Part shown: piece after piece, positions 1 through 8,083 of the stretch
How positions within the stretch are numbered: position 1 is the first letter of the stretch
Layout: the number at the start of each line of letters is the position of its first letter
Source of the DNA: Glycomyces sambucus
GTDB taxonomy: Bacteria; Actinomycetota; Actinomycetes; Mycobacteriales; Micromonosporaceae
Assembly: GCF_900102815.1 (NCBI RefSeq)
Contig: NZ_FNGF01000001.1
Coordinates: forward strand, 889,443-953,442
DNA length: 64,000 nucleotides
Direction of reading: 5' to 3'
Program-made: the position numbers and the translations under genes
The notes under the pieces: model-generated
What the model was told of the DNA's origin: nothing
What the model saw: the letters and a program-made list of their open reading frames with translations, nothing else
Database searches by the model: none

Positions 1-155
1 CGACCGCCGACGATAAGATGAAGAGGATGCGCGCCATGAGGAGGTACCTGCGCAAGCACGACGTCTCCCGGTGGGCGCGCAGCTTCCTCACGGCGCTGGG
101 AGTTCCGGAGCGCAGCGCGGCGTACAATCCGGGCAGCCTGCCCTCCGCCGACTGA
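1..155 (+). CDS. otsA: Trehalose-6-phosphate synthase OtsA, C-terminal end (partial)
   Basis: The window opens inside a reading frame that ends with TGA at 153-155. The last 50 residues include RMRAMRRYLRKHDVSRWARS, which matches the C-terminal helix of family GT20 trehalose-6-phosphate synthases as I know them (M-R-A-M-R-R, then H-D-V..W-A-R-S-F-L). OtsA makes trehalose 6-phosphate from UDP-glucose and glucose 6-phosphate in the cytoplasm. The next gene on the same strand encodes the matching phosphatase, which supports the call. Only the tail is visible, so the catalytic residues cannot be checked. Confidence 0.8.
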   Translation, partial: TADDKMKRMRAMRRYLRKHDVSRWARSFLTALGVPERSAAYNPGSLPSAD

Positions 156-221
156 AAACGGCAGGCAGGGGCCGGTAGGCACACATAATCCGCAACGACG
201 GTGTTGGAGAGATACGCCAAG

Positions 222-2816
222 ATGACCGCACCTAGCCCAGAGGGCCGTGCTCCGGAGGCCCCAGGGTCCTCCGAAGAGCTCCGCTCGGCCCTCACCCTGC
301 TCGCACGCGTTCCGCAGCTGCTGATCGCGTGCGACTACGACGGCACGCTCGCCCCCATTGTGACCGACCCCTCGCAGGCCAAACCGATCCCCGAGTCGGT
401 GTCGGCCCTGCGGACGCTCGCGAACCTGCCGCAGACCAAGGTCGCGGTCATCTCCGGTCGCGCCCTGCGCGACCTGGCGGCCCTGTCCCGCCTGCCTTCA
501 GAGGTACACCTGGTCGGATCCCACGGGTCCGAGTTCGACATCGGCTTCACCCGGGCGCTCTCCAGCGAGGACCAGCGGCTGCGCGACAAGCTCGTCGCCG
601 AGCTGTCCGCGATCGCCGAACGCTACGAGGGCGCCCGCGTGGAGCCCAAGCCCGCGGGTGCGGCGCTGCACGTGCGCGAGAGCACCGACGAGCACGCGCT
701 CGCCGCCGTCGAGGACGTCCGCGAGGGCCCCTCGTCGTGGGACGGCGTGCAGACCACCGAGGGCAAGGCCGTCATCGACCTGTCCGTGGTCGCCACCCAC
801 AAGGGCGACGCCCTCGACAAGCTCCGCCACCAGCTCGGGGCCTCCGCGGTCCTGTTCCTGGGCGACGACGTCACCGACGAGAACGCGTTCGCGCACCTCC
901 ACGGCCCCGACGTCGGCGTCCGGATCGGCCCCGGCCCCACCCGGGCCGCGTACCGGATCGCCGACCCCGAGGCGGTCGCGGTCCTCCTCGCCAACCTCGT
1001 CGACACCCGCCGGGCCTGGCTCCAGGGCGAGTCCGCGCAGCTCATCGAGCGTCACTCGATGCTCGCCGACGGCGCCAACCACGCGCTGCTCACCCCCGAG
1101 GGCCGCGTCACCTGGATGTGCCACCCCAAGCCCGACTCGGGCTCGGTCTTCGCCGACCTGCTCGGCGGCGACCACGCCGGGCACTTCACCGTGCAGCCGG
1201 TCAGCGCGGGCATCCCGCTCGGCCAGCGGTACGTGGCCGGGACGATGACCGTCGAGACCCGCTGGTCGGGCCTGTCGGTCACCGACTGGCTCGACTCGAC
1301 CCCGCGCCGCCGCGGCGACCTCAACGCCACGGTCCTGGTCCGCGAGATCACCGGGGAGATCCCCGTCAAGATCACGTTCGCGCCGCGTCCGGAGTTCGGG
1401 CAGCTGCCCGTGCAGCTCCAGCCCGTCGGCGACGACGGCCTCAAGGTCCTCGGCGGCCGCGAGCCCATCAGCCTGCGGTCCCCGGGCGTGGAGTGGCACA
1501 TCGAGTACGACGGGCAGCACTCGCTGGCCGTCGCCACCGTCGACCTCGCCCAGACCGGCGGGTCGCTGGTGATCGAGATGCGCGCCGGGATCGACGACAT
1601 CAGCGAATGGCGCCCGCCGGTCCACGTCCGCCGCCGCACCACCGAGGCGGGCTGGCGCAACTGGTCCGACTCGCTCAAGCTGCCGCGCATCGAGTCCGAG
1701 ACCGTCGGGCGATCCGCCTTGACGCTCAAGGCCCTGTGCTACCAGCCGACCGGCGCGATCCTCGCCGCCGGCACCACCTCGCTGCCCGAGGAGCTCGGCG
1801 GGGTCCGCAACTGGGACTACCGGTTCTGCTGGATCCGCGACGCCGCGATGACCGCGAACGCGCTGGTCGACCTCGGCTCGCTCCAGGAGGCCGAGTCCTA
1901 CTTCGCGTGGATCGCCGGGATCCTGGAGCGCACCGCCGGGCACCCCGAGCGGCTCGCCCCGCTCTACGACATCGAGGGCCAGGCCCCCAGCCCCGAGGCC
2001 ATCATCGACACGCTGCCCGGGTACGCCGGGGCGCGGCCGGTGCGCATCAACAACGCCGCGTCGAACCAGGTCCAGCTGGACGTGTTCGGCCCGGTCGCGA
2101 TGCTCATCGAGTCCGTGGCCCAGCGCCGCGGGCACCTCTCGGAGTTCGAGGAGCGCGTCATGGCGAGCATGGTCGAGGCCGTCGCCAAGCGCTGGCACGA
2201 GCCCGACCACGGCATCTGGGAGGCCCGCCAGGCCCCGCGGCACCACGTGTACTCCAAGGTCATGTGCTGGGTGACCGTCGACCGCGCGATGAAGGTCGCC
2301 GAGCAGTTCGGCATGGAGTACAAGCCCGAGTGGCCCGAGCTGCGCGACCAGATCGCGAAGAACGTGCTCGAACTGGGCTGGAACGACGAGATCGGCGCGT
2401 ACACGGCCGCGTACGGCCACGACGACCTCGACGCGGCGTCCCTGTGGATCGGGCTCTCGGGCCTGCTCCCGCCGGACGACCCGCGGTACCTGCGCACCGT
2501 CCTCAAGATCGAGGCCGGACTGCGCTCGGGGCCGACCGTGTACCGCTACCACCGCGACGACGGCCTGCCTGGCACCGAGGGCGGGTTCATCATCTGCGCC
2601 GCGTGGCTCGCCGAGGCGTACCTCCAGGTGGACCGCCGCACCGACGCCGAGGAGCTGTTCGAGCAGATCCTCGCGTGCGCGGGCCCGACGGGCCTGCTGC
2701 CCGAGCAGTGGGACCCGATCGCCGAGCGCGGGCTGGGCAACCACCCGCAGGCGTACTCGCACCTGGGGCTGATCCGGGTCGCGAACCTGCTCAACGGCAC
2801 CGCCGGACGCATCTGA
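222..2816 (+). CDS. Trehalose-6-phosphate phosphatase fused to a GH15 glucoamylase/trehalase-like domain
   Basis: Two enzymes in one chain of 864 residues. Residues about 30-265 are a HAD phosphatase of OtsB type: the nucleophile motif DYDGT is at about residue 38 and the acidic motif GDDVTDE at about 212. From about 273 (ERHSMLADGANHALL) to the end is a GH15-type (alpha/alpha)6 hydrolase with the signature CWIRDAAMT near 534, GIWEARQ carrying the likely general acid Glu near 664, and PEQWDP carrying the likely general base Glu near 826. The first half should release trehalose; actinobacterial GH15 members include trehalases and glucoamylases, so the second half may degrade it. I chose ATG 222, preceded by GGAGAG about 10 nt upstream, over GTG 201, which lacks a good ribosome site. 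It follows otsA. The substrate of the GH15 half is inferred, not shown. Confidence 0.88.
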   Translation: MTAPSPEGRAPEAPGSSEELRSALTLLARVPQLLIACDYDGTLAPIVTDPSQAKPIPESVSALRTLANLPQTKVAVISGRALRDLAALSRLPSEVHLVGSHGSEFDIGFTRALSSEDQRLRDKLVAELSAIAERYEGARVEPKPAGAALHVRESTDEHALAAVEDVREGPSSWDGVQTTEGKAVIDLSVVATHKGDALDKLRHQLGASAVLFLGDDVTDENAFAHLHGPDVGVRIGPGPTRAAYRIADPEAVAVLLANLVDTRRAWLQGESAQLIERHSMLADGANHALLTPEGRVTWMCHPKPDSGSVFADLLGGDHAGHFTVQPVSAGIPLGQRYVAGTMTVETRWSGLSVTDWLDSTPRRRGDLNATVLVREITGEIPVKITFAPRPEFGQLPVQLQPVGDDGLKVLGGREPISLRSPGVEWHIEYDGQHSLAVATVDLAQTGGSLVIEMRAGIDDISEWRPPVHVRRRTTEAGWRNWSDSLKLPRIESETVGRSALTLKALCYQPTGAILAAGTTSLPEELGGVRNWDYRFCWIRDAAMTANALVDLGSLQEAESYFAWIAGILERTAGHPERLAPLYDIEGQAPSPEAIIDTLPGYAGARPVRINNAASNQVQLDVFGPVAMLIESVAQRRGHLSEFEERVMASMVEAVAKRWHEPDHGIWEARQAPRHHVYSKVMCWVTVDRAMKVAEQFGMEYKPEWPELRDQIAKNVLELGWNDEIGAYTAAYGHDDLDAASLWIGLSGLLPPDDPRYLRTVLKIEAGLRSGPTVYRYHRDDGLPGTEGGFIICAAWLAEAYLQVDRRTDAEELFEQILACAGPTGLLPEQWDPIAERGLGNHPQAYSHLGLIRVANLLNGTAGRI

Positions 2817-2878
2817 GGAGGACTCGGGGCGGGGGCTAATCTGGACGGGACAGTTGTCCCCGGCAGAGAGCCCCCGCC

Positions 2879-4714
2879 TTGAGCCTCCCCACACCGGCCA
2901 TCCCCGGATTCCGCGACTTCGAGATGGTCGCGCACGGGTCGACCGCGTTCGTGTACCGCGCCGTGCAGGAGCGCCTCGACCGCACCGTGGCCGTGAAGGT
3001 CCTCCTCGTCGACGACGACATGACCACCGCCGACTCGGTCGAGAAGGAGCTCGAGGCCACCGTCGCGGTCTCCAACCACCCCCACATCGTCTCGATCATC
3101 GACACCGGGCACACCGAGGCCGGGCAGCCGTTCATCGTCATGGAGTACTGCGAGGGCGGCTCCTACTCGGCGATCCTCAAAGCGAACGGCCCGCTGCCGG
3201 TGCCGGACGTGCTCGACGTCGGCGTCAAGATCGGGCAGGCCCTCCAGGCCGCCCACCACGCGGACATCCTCCACCGGGACGTCAAGCCGCAGAACATCCT
3301 CCGCGGCCAGTACGGGCCCGCGCTCGCGGACTTCGGGATCGCCCGGACCGCCGCGGCGCTGGCGGCGACGGCCGCCATCGACAAGCTCACCCCGCTCCAC
3401 GCCTCGCCCGAGGCGCTGCTGCGCCAGGCGCAGACGCCCGCGAGCGACCTGTTCAGCCTCGCCTCCAGCATGTGGCACCTCCTCGCCGGGTACGCGCCGT
3501 TCGCGAACCCCGCGGGCGGCACGGACCCCGACACGCACCGCCAGCGCGTGACCTCCGACGAGCCGCCGCCGAAGCTCCCCCGCGACGACGTCCCCGAGTG
3601 GCTGGAGGGCCTGCTCGTGCGGAGCCTGTCGCGGGACCCGGCGCGGCGCCCGGCCTCGTGCGAGGCGTTCGCCGAGGAGCTCCAGCGGGGCATGTACGGC
3701 GGCGGGGTCGGCAAGGCCGCGGCGCCGTCGGTGATCGGGGACGTCTCGAACGAGGAGACGGTGTACCGGCCCGAGGTGGCCTCGCGGGGCACGCGGGTGC
3801 CGCTCGACCCGTTCGCGCCCGTGCAGCATCCGCCGATGCCGCACTCGGAGTACGGGAACACGCTCGGTTCGACCGCGGGCGGGATGACCGGCGGGGGCAC
3901 CGGGGGCGGGTTCGGGTCGCAGCTGGGCCACGCGGTGGACCCGCGGTACGCGCAGCTGAACGGGCCGCAGCTGAGCGGGGCGCCCATGGCGGCGCCGCCG
4001 GTCTCGGCCGCGCCGTTCTCGGGGGCGCCGATGTCCGCGCAGCCGTTCTCGGGCGCTCCGGCGTCCGCGGCGCCGCACATCGCCCCGTACTCGGCGCCGC
4101 CGCAGGCGCCGGTGAGCATGCAGCCGCCGCCCTCGCCGTGGACGGCGCAGCAGGCGGCCCCGCCGGTGTCGGGGCACCCGGCGCAGCCGGAGCAGGTGTT
4201 CGCGCCGCCGGTGATCGGCCGGGACGGCGCGAAGCAGCGCAAGACCAAGGCGTACAAGCCCGCCAAGCAGGTCCAGGCGCGCCAGAAGGACACGCGGAGC
4301 CTCAAGGGGTACGTGTACCTGGGTCTGGCGATCACGGTGGTCCTGGGGCTCGTGATGGCCGCGTGGCTGTGGCTGATCCTGCCGAACCAGGACGAGGGCG
4401 ATCTGGACCGGGCGAACACCGAGGGGCAGGGCGCGCCGACCGCCGTGGCAATCGACTCGTGGGACGCGGGCGAGGTGACGCTGTCGTGGACGGAGCCGGA
4501 GGGGGCCACGGACACGTTGCGCTACATCGTGTTCGCGCAGCGCGTGGGCGACGACCGGGCCGAGGCGCTGAACACCGAGGGGACGCTGGAGACCGAGTTC
4601 ACCACGGCCGGGTTCAGCCCGGACCAGGACTACTGCTTCCAGGTGAGCGCACTGTGGTCGGTCGACGAGGTGCCGATGTCCGAACCCGTGTGCACGGCCG
4701 ATCTCGGAGATTGA
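2879..4714 (+). CDS. Transmembrane serine/threonine protein kinase with extracellular fibronectin type III domain
   Basis: PknB-type receptor kinase of 611 residues. The kinase domain spans about residues 10-270: AVKVL with the ATP-binding Lys, HRDVKPQN (catalytic loop, near 131), DFGIAR (metal-binding loop) and a variant ASPEAL in place of APE. A Pro/Ala/Gly-rich juxtamembrane linker follows (about 285-470), then one membrane helix (about 477-500) and a single fibronectin type III-like domain of about 90 residues with VTLSW and YCFQVSA strands. The kinase is therefore cytoplasmic and the FN3 domain outside, where PASTA repeats sit in classical PknB. The start is TTG 2879, giving MSLPTPAIPGFRDFE, the usual N-terminus in relatives; there is no ATG before the glycine loop except at 2924. 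It lies 62 nt after the trehalose gene. The ligand and targets are unknown. Confidence 0.88.
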   Translation: MSLPTPAIPGFRDFEMVAHGSTAFVYRAVQERLDRTVAVKVLLVDDDMTTADSVEKELEATVAVSNHPHIVSIIDTGHTEAGQPFIVMEYCEGGSYSAILKANGPLPVPDVLDVGVKIGQALQAAHHADILHRDVKPQNILRGQYGPALADFGIARTAAALAATAAIDKLTPLHASPEALLRQAQTPASDLFSLASSMWHLLAGYAPFANPAGGTDPDTHRQRVTSDEPPPKLPRDDVPEWLEGLLVRSLSRDPARRPASCEAFAEELQRGMYGGGVGKAAAPSVIGDVSNEETVYRPEVASRGTRVPLDPFAPVQHPPMPHSEYGNTLGSTAGGMTGGGTGGGFGSQLGHAVDPRYAQLNGPQLSGAPMAAPPVSAAPFSGAPMSAQPFSGAPASAAPHIAPYSAPPQAPVSMQPPPSPWTAQQAAPPVSGHPAQPEQVFAPPVIGRDGAKQRKTKAYKPAKQVQARQKDTRSLKGYVYLGLAITVVLGLVMAAWLWLILPNQDEGDLDRANTEGQGAPTAVAIDSWDAGEVTLSWTEPEGATDTLRYIVFAQRVGDDRAEALNTEGTLETEFTTAGFSPDQDYCFQVSALWSVDEVPMSEPVCTADLGD

Positions 4715-4800
4715 CCGAATACCCGATAAGGGCCGCCCGATCGGGTGAAGTCCCCCACTCGGCAGTGCCAATCCGGGAGTGCATTCCGCAGTTGCAGGAA

Positions 4801-4854
4801 TTGGGCGCCGAATGGTCATTCGATCATTTGTTCGAATGGATATTCGGCGCCCAA
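4801..4854. repeat. Nested inverted repeat between convergent genes
   Basis: Perfect 13-bp arms TTGGGCGCCGAAT (4801-4813) and its complement (4842-4854) enclose a second inverted repeat, CATTCGA (4817-4823) with TCGAATG (4832-4838). The whole forms a long two-part stem-loop in a stretch clearly richer in A+T than its surroundings. It lies between the 3' ends of the kinase gene (+) and the small gene at 4910 (-), so a two-way terminator is possible. Neither side has a clear T tract, so this may be another kind of element. Confidence 0.6.
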
Positions 4855-4909
4855 AGAAATGCGCCCCACGCCCGGAGGGCATGGAGCGCTGCTGTCGCGG
4901 GTGCGAAAC

Positions 4910-5257
4910 CTAGGCGGCGACGGCTTCGGCGGAGAACGCGCCGGCCTCTTCGAGGGACTTCAGGGTGGTGTCCCAGCCCTGCTCGGCGGGCTGCTTGGCC
5001 GCGAGGCCCTCGATCTCGACCTTGATCTTCTCGCCGTGGCCGGCGGCGGCCAGGGCCTTGACGGCCTCGGTGAACGCCTCGGAGCCGGTGGCGAGGTGCA
5101 GGGTCTTGCCGTCGGTCAGGTTGCGCAGGTAGACGTGCTTGCCGCCGTTGAGCGGGATCAGGTACTTGAACTCGCCCAGGACGCTGAGGCCCGCGGCGCC
5201 CTTGCCCTGGCCGGCCTTGACGGAAGCGCGTGCTGTCTTGGAAGTGTTGGCTGCCAC
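4910..5257 (-). CDS. Small conserved-looking protein of unknown function
   Basis: 115 residues; I do not recognise the family. The protein is Ala/Lys/Glu-rich, has no Cys, signal peptide or membrane helix, and contains a compact central part (GEFKYLIPLNGGKHVYLRNL followed by a Thr-Asp-Gly turn) that looks like a small beta-sheet domain. The GTG start at 5257 is preceded on the minus strand by TGAGGAGACC, a strong ribosome site, and codon use is typical of the window, so the gene is probably real. It is monocistronic, convergent with the kinase gene. No function is proposed. Confidence 0.6.
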   Translation of the reverse strand: MAANTSKTARASVKAGQGKGAAGLSVLGEFKYLIPLNGGKHVYLRNLTDGKTLHLATGSEAFTEAVKALAAAGHGEKIKVEIEGLAAKQPAEQGWDTTLKSLEEAGAFSAEAVAA

Positions 5258-5649
5258 GCCGGTCTCCTCACCATGTCGTGTAGACGGATCTCGGTCTCAC
5301 GCAGGAAGAGCAGCCCCGAAGACTGGCACTGAACCTGGGTTGGACCACAAAAGAAAACCGACAGTATGCCGGTCATGCGCAAGTGTAGCTCAGGTGCGGC
5401 CTGCGACGACTAGCACATAGACCAGGTGTGACACATCGAATGATCGAAAAAGTGAGTGCCCGGAGCCGTTTAAGCCTAGCGCGATGCTTTCGAAGCTGTC
5501 AGTATGTAACAGAGCGGAATAGCGCGCCGGGTCCGAGTTCATCCCTTCATCGGCCCGGCCGATACCCGTTGGGCGACTTCAAGTCGTATCCAGATGACCA
5601 CAAGGAGTGAGCCAGTACTCAGATACGCCGATTCCCAAGGAGGTGCGCG
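5258..5649. other. Divergent intergenic region
   Basis: 392 bases between the minus-strand gene at 4910-5257 and the plus-strand gene starting at 5650; it must hold both promoters. It is relatively A+T-rich in places (5340-5370, 5430-5520). I cannot point to a convincing -35/-10 pair. AAGGAGGT at 5638-5645 is the ribosome site of the downstream gene. A stretch near 5372-5390 looks like a tRNA D-arm but lacks the rest of a tRNA. No supported open reading frame. Confidence 0.5.
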
Positions 5650-6165
5650 ATGCAGACACGCGGCGTGATCTACATCCACTCCAGCCCGCTGGCCGTGTGC
5701 CCGCACGTCGAGTGGGCGATCGGGCGTGTCCTGGAGAGCTCCGGCGGCACCTCGCGGCAGGGAACGGTGAAGCTGGGCTGGTCCCCGCAGGACGCCGAGC
5801 GCGGCACCATGCGCGCCGAGCGCGCCTGGACCGGCTACGCCGGCATGGGCGCCGAGTTCGCGAAGGCCCTCGCGCAGTGGCCGATGCTCCGCTTCGAGGT
5901 CACCGAGCTCCCGAGCGCGGGCGTCGACGGCGAGCGCATCATGCACGTCCCCGGCCGCGGCGCCTACCGCGCCGCGATGAGCGCCAGCGGCGACATCATG
6001 ATCGCCGAGGACCGCATCCGCGCGCTCCTGGCGACGACCACCAGCGCCGAGGCGCTGCGCTCGGGGCTGGACCAGCTCCTGGGCCTGGAGTGGGAGCGGG
6101 AGCTCGCGCCGTACCGGCAGGCCGCCGGCGGCACCGAGCAGTCCTGGCTCTCCCAGGTCAGCTAG
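5650..6165 (+). CDS. DUF3145 family protein
   Basis: 171 residues. The N-terminus TRGVIYIHSSPLAVCPHVEW, the W-T-G-Y-A-G segment and the C-terminal MIAEDRIRALLA match the actinobacterial DUF3145 family as I know it. Its function is unknown. It is a soluble protein without signal peptide or membrane helices. ATG 5650 is preceded by AAGGAGGT, one of the strongest ribosome sites in the window, so good translation is expected. It is followed directly by a strong palindromic terminator and converges with the DsbA-like gene. Confidence 0.85.
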   Translation: MQTRGVIYIHSSPLAVCPHVEWAIGRVLESSGGTSRQGTVKLGWSPQDAERGTMRAERAWTGYAGMGAEFAKALAQWPMLRFEVTELPSAGVDGERIMHVPGRGAYRAAMSASGDIMIAEDRIRALLATTTSAEALRSGLDQLLGLEWERELAPYRQAAGGTEQSWLSQVS

Positions 6166-6175
6166 ACGCAGAACA

Positions 6176-6211
6176 GGAACGGCCGCAACGCGATCGCGTT
6201 GCGGCCGTTCC
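6176..6211. terminator. Perfect palindrome, probable bidirectional terminator
   Basis: 36-nt perfect palindrome (18+18), starting GGAACGGCCGCAACGCGA, beginning 10 nt after the DUF3145 stop codon. It lies between two convergent genes, so it can serve both. There is no T run. Confidence 0.7.
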
Positions 6212-6219
6212 GCTGCGCC

Positions 6220-6309
6220 TCGGAGGTCGCCGTTCCCGGGGTCGTCGCCCTAGCGGTCGCCGCTCCGGAGTTCGTCGCTTTCGAGGCGGTCGTTCTAGAG
6301 GTCGTCGAC
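6220..6309. repeat. 15-bp tandem repeat, six copies, carrying the stop codon of the DsbA-like gene
   Basis: Six consecutive 15-bp units: 6220, 6235, 6250, 6265, 6280 and 6295 (start positions). The last, CTAGAGGTCGTCGAC, encodes on the minus strand Val-Asp-Asp-Leu-stop, the end of the DsbA-like protein. A seventh diverged unit (6310-6324) lies inside the gene (Asn-Phe-Asp-Asn-Leu). Since 15 is a multiple of 3, copies stay in the gene's frame, and the unit at 6250 repeats the TAG. The copies past the stop look like expansion of the gene's last codons. Confidence 0.8.
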
Positions 6310-6942
6310 GAGGTTGTCGAAGTTCGGGCCGTCGGTGCGCGAGCGCTTGAGCTCGTAGAAGCCCGGCGTCGTGGTCACGGCGTAGACGCCGTCCCACAGC
6401 TTCGCGGCGGCCTCGCCCTGCGGGGCGGGGGTCACGACCGGGCCGAAGAGGCCGACCTTGACGCCCTCGTCGTTCTCGACCGCGACGACGGGCGTGCCGA
6501 CGTCGGTGCCGACCAGGCCGATGCCGCGCTGGTGCGAGGCGCGCAGGGCCTCGTCCCACTCGTCGGTCTTCGCGGCCGCGGCGAGCTCGACCGGGAGGCC
6601 GACCGCTTCGAGGGCCGACGGGAGGTAGGCGTCGGCGTCGCGCTCCTTGCGGAGGTGGATGCGGTTGCCGAGGGCGGTGTAGAGGCGGCCGAGCGTCGCG
6701 TTGTCGTACTGCTCGGCGACGGCGGTCGCCACGCGGACGGCGGGGAGGGTCGCGGGCAAGAACTCGCGGTAGCCCTCGGGGAGCTCGTCGAGCTTGGGCT
6801 CGTTGAGGACGAAGAGGCTCATGACGTTCCAGCGCACGTCCAGGTCGCGGTGCTTCGCGGCCTCGATGATCCAGCGTGAGGTCATCCACGCCCACGGGCA
6901 GGCGGGATCGAACCAGAAGTCGACGGTCTTGGGTTGTGTCAT
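6295..6942 (-). CDS. DsbA-family oxidoreductase, mycothiol-dependent nitroreductase type (Rv2466c-like)
   Basis: 215 residues of thioredoxin/DsbA fold. The N-terminal FWFDPACPWAWMTSRW, the GNRIH segment, DVGTP (cis-Pro loop) and the C-terminal FYELKRSRTDGPNFD match mycobacterial Rv2466c, a mycothiol-dependent reductase. In that protein the active site is Cys-Pro-Trp-Cys; here it is Cys-Pro-Trp-Ala, so the resolving Cys is missing and the enzyme would be monothiol. It is cytoplasmic (no signal). ATG 6942 has TACTCT exactly 6 nt upstream, the pattern of a leaderless mRNA. The gene's last codons are the origin of a tandem array that continues downstream. It is divergent from the AraC regulator. 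Confidence 0.88.
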   Translation of the reverse strand: MTQPKTVDFWFDPACPWAWMTSRWIIEAAKHRDLDVRWNVMSLFVLNEPKLDELPEGYREFLPATLPAVRVATAVAEQYDNATLGRLYTALGNRIHLRKERDADAYLPSALEAVGLPVELAAAAKTDEWDEALRASHQRGIGLVGTDVGTPVVAVENDEGVKVGLFGPVVTPAPQGEAAAKLWDGVYAVTTTPGFYELKRSRTDGPNFDNLVDDL

Positions 6943-6948
6943 GCGCCT

Positions 6949-6954
6949 AGAGTA
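6949..6954 (-). promoter_or_regulatory. Probable -10 box (TACTCT) of a leaderless DsbA-like mRNA
   Basis: On the minus strand TACTCT is followed by six bases and then the ATG at 6942, so transcription should begin at or next to the start codon. No good -35 is seen. A GAACTAGTTC palindrome (6965-6974) just upstream could be a regulator site. Confidence 0.45.
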
Positions 6955-7032
6955 CTTTCAATTTGAACTAGTTCCCAGGCGCCTCGTCACTATGATCCGA
7001 ACCCACTCCCAATCCCGATAAAAAGGATAAAC

Positions 7033-7941
7033 TTGCCGCTGATGCTGGTGAATACGCGACAAGATGACATAACGGGCCGCATGTTCGAAAGCCCCGCCGA
7101 GTTCGGCCCCGAGCCGTTCGGCGCCGCTCCGGCCCCGTCGTTCGAGATCCTCACGCTCGCGCGGCTGCGCGCGGGCGCCGCCGGGCTCACGCGGCCGTTC
7201 CGGCCGGACCGGCACTGCCTCGTCACGCTCACCTCGGGCGCGCTGCGGCACGCCGTCGACTTCCGCGAGCACGCGATCGCCCCGGGCCAGTGGCTGTGGG
7301 CACGGCCCGGGCAGGTGCAGCGGTGGGGCGACCTCGACCGCGCCGAAGGTGTGCTCATCCGGTTCGCGACCGGATTCCTCGACCCCGACACCGCGATCGG
7401 GGTGTGCGCGGACGACCCGCACGCGCCGGTGCTGCGCGCGCCGGCCGCTGAAGACCACGCGCTGCTGCGGGCCGCGATGACGCAGCTCCAGTGGGAGCAC
7501 TCGGCCGACCGCCTCGCGCCCGACACCCGGCGGCAGGTGCTGCGGCACCTGCTCGCGGTGCTGGTGCTGCGGGTGGCGAGCCTGCCGGCGGTGTCGGCGG
7601 GGAGCGAGCAGGGCGAGGTGTACCTGTCGTTCCGCGACGCGGTGGAGCGGGACTTCGCGAACACGCGGACGTTGAGCGACTACGCCGAGGCCCTGGCGTG
7701 CTCGCCGAGGACGCTCTCGCGAGCGACGATCGCGGCGGTCGGCATGCCCGCCAAGGAGTTCATCGACCGGCGGGTGGTGCTGGAGGCCAAGCGCATGCTC
7801 GCATGCTCGGCGACCCCCGCGGCCCGCATCGGCGAGCGCCTGGGCTTCTCCAGCGCCACGAACTTCAACAAGTTCTTCGCCCAGCGCACGGGCCGCACGC
7901 CGATCGCCTTCCGCAGCGAGATCCTGGAGCCGCGCCGGTAG
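7033..7941 (+). CDS. AraC-family transcriptional regulator
   Basis: 302 residues. The N-terminal half (to about 195) is a cupin-like sensor domain with no recognised ligand signature. The C-terminal 95 residues form the double helix-turn-helix of AraC/XylS proteins: LSDYAEALACSPRTLSRAT, then IGERLGFSSATNFNKFFAQR and the family ending GRTPIAFR. The start is TTG 7033 with AAAAGG 7 nt upstream; ATG 7042 and ATG 7081 are alternatives. It is divergent from the DsbA-like gene across 90 bp and may control it, though nothing in the sequence proves this. Confidence 0.85.
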   Translation: MPLMLVNTRQDDITGRMFESPAEFGPEPFGAAPAPSFEILTLARLRAGAAGLTRPFRPDRHCLVTLTSGALRHAVDFREHAIAPGQWLWARPGQVQRWGDLDRAEGVLIRFATGFLDPDTAIGVCADDPHAPVLRAPAAEDHALLRAAMTQLQWEHSADRLAPDTRRQVLRHLLAVLVLRVASLPAVSAGSEQGEVYLSFRDAVERDFANTRTLSDYAEALACSPRTLSRATIAAVGMPAKEFIDRRVVLEAKRMLACSATPAARIGERLGFSSATNFNKFFAQRTGRTPIAFRSEILEPRR

Positions 7942-8083
7942 TCGTGCACCCCAAGGACCCGCCGGGACCTCGGGGTTGGGCCCCCGGTTTTCAACGGTGC
8001 CGCAGGGGTCCGACAGAACGCGGGCGGTGGGCTCGTCGGGCCGACGTGCTTTGGCTAACAGTCACTGTCGCGCGGGTGCTTCA

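Noticed and set aside
5360-5450. tRNA-like GTAGCTCAGGT sequence
   Set aside because: No acceptor stem, anticodon arm or T-loop GTTCGA at the right distance; only a D-arm look-alike.
6965-6974. GAACTAGTTC as a LexA box
   Set aside because: Actinobacterial LexA boxes need GAAC-N4-GTTC; here the spacer is 2, so it is only a generic palindrome.
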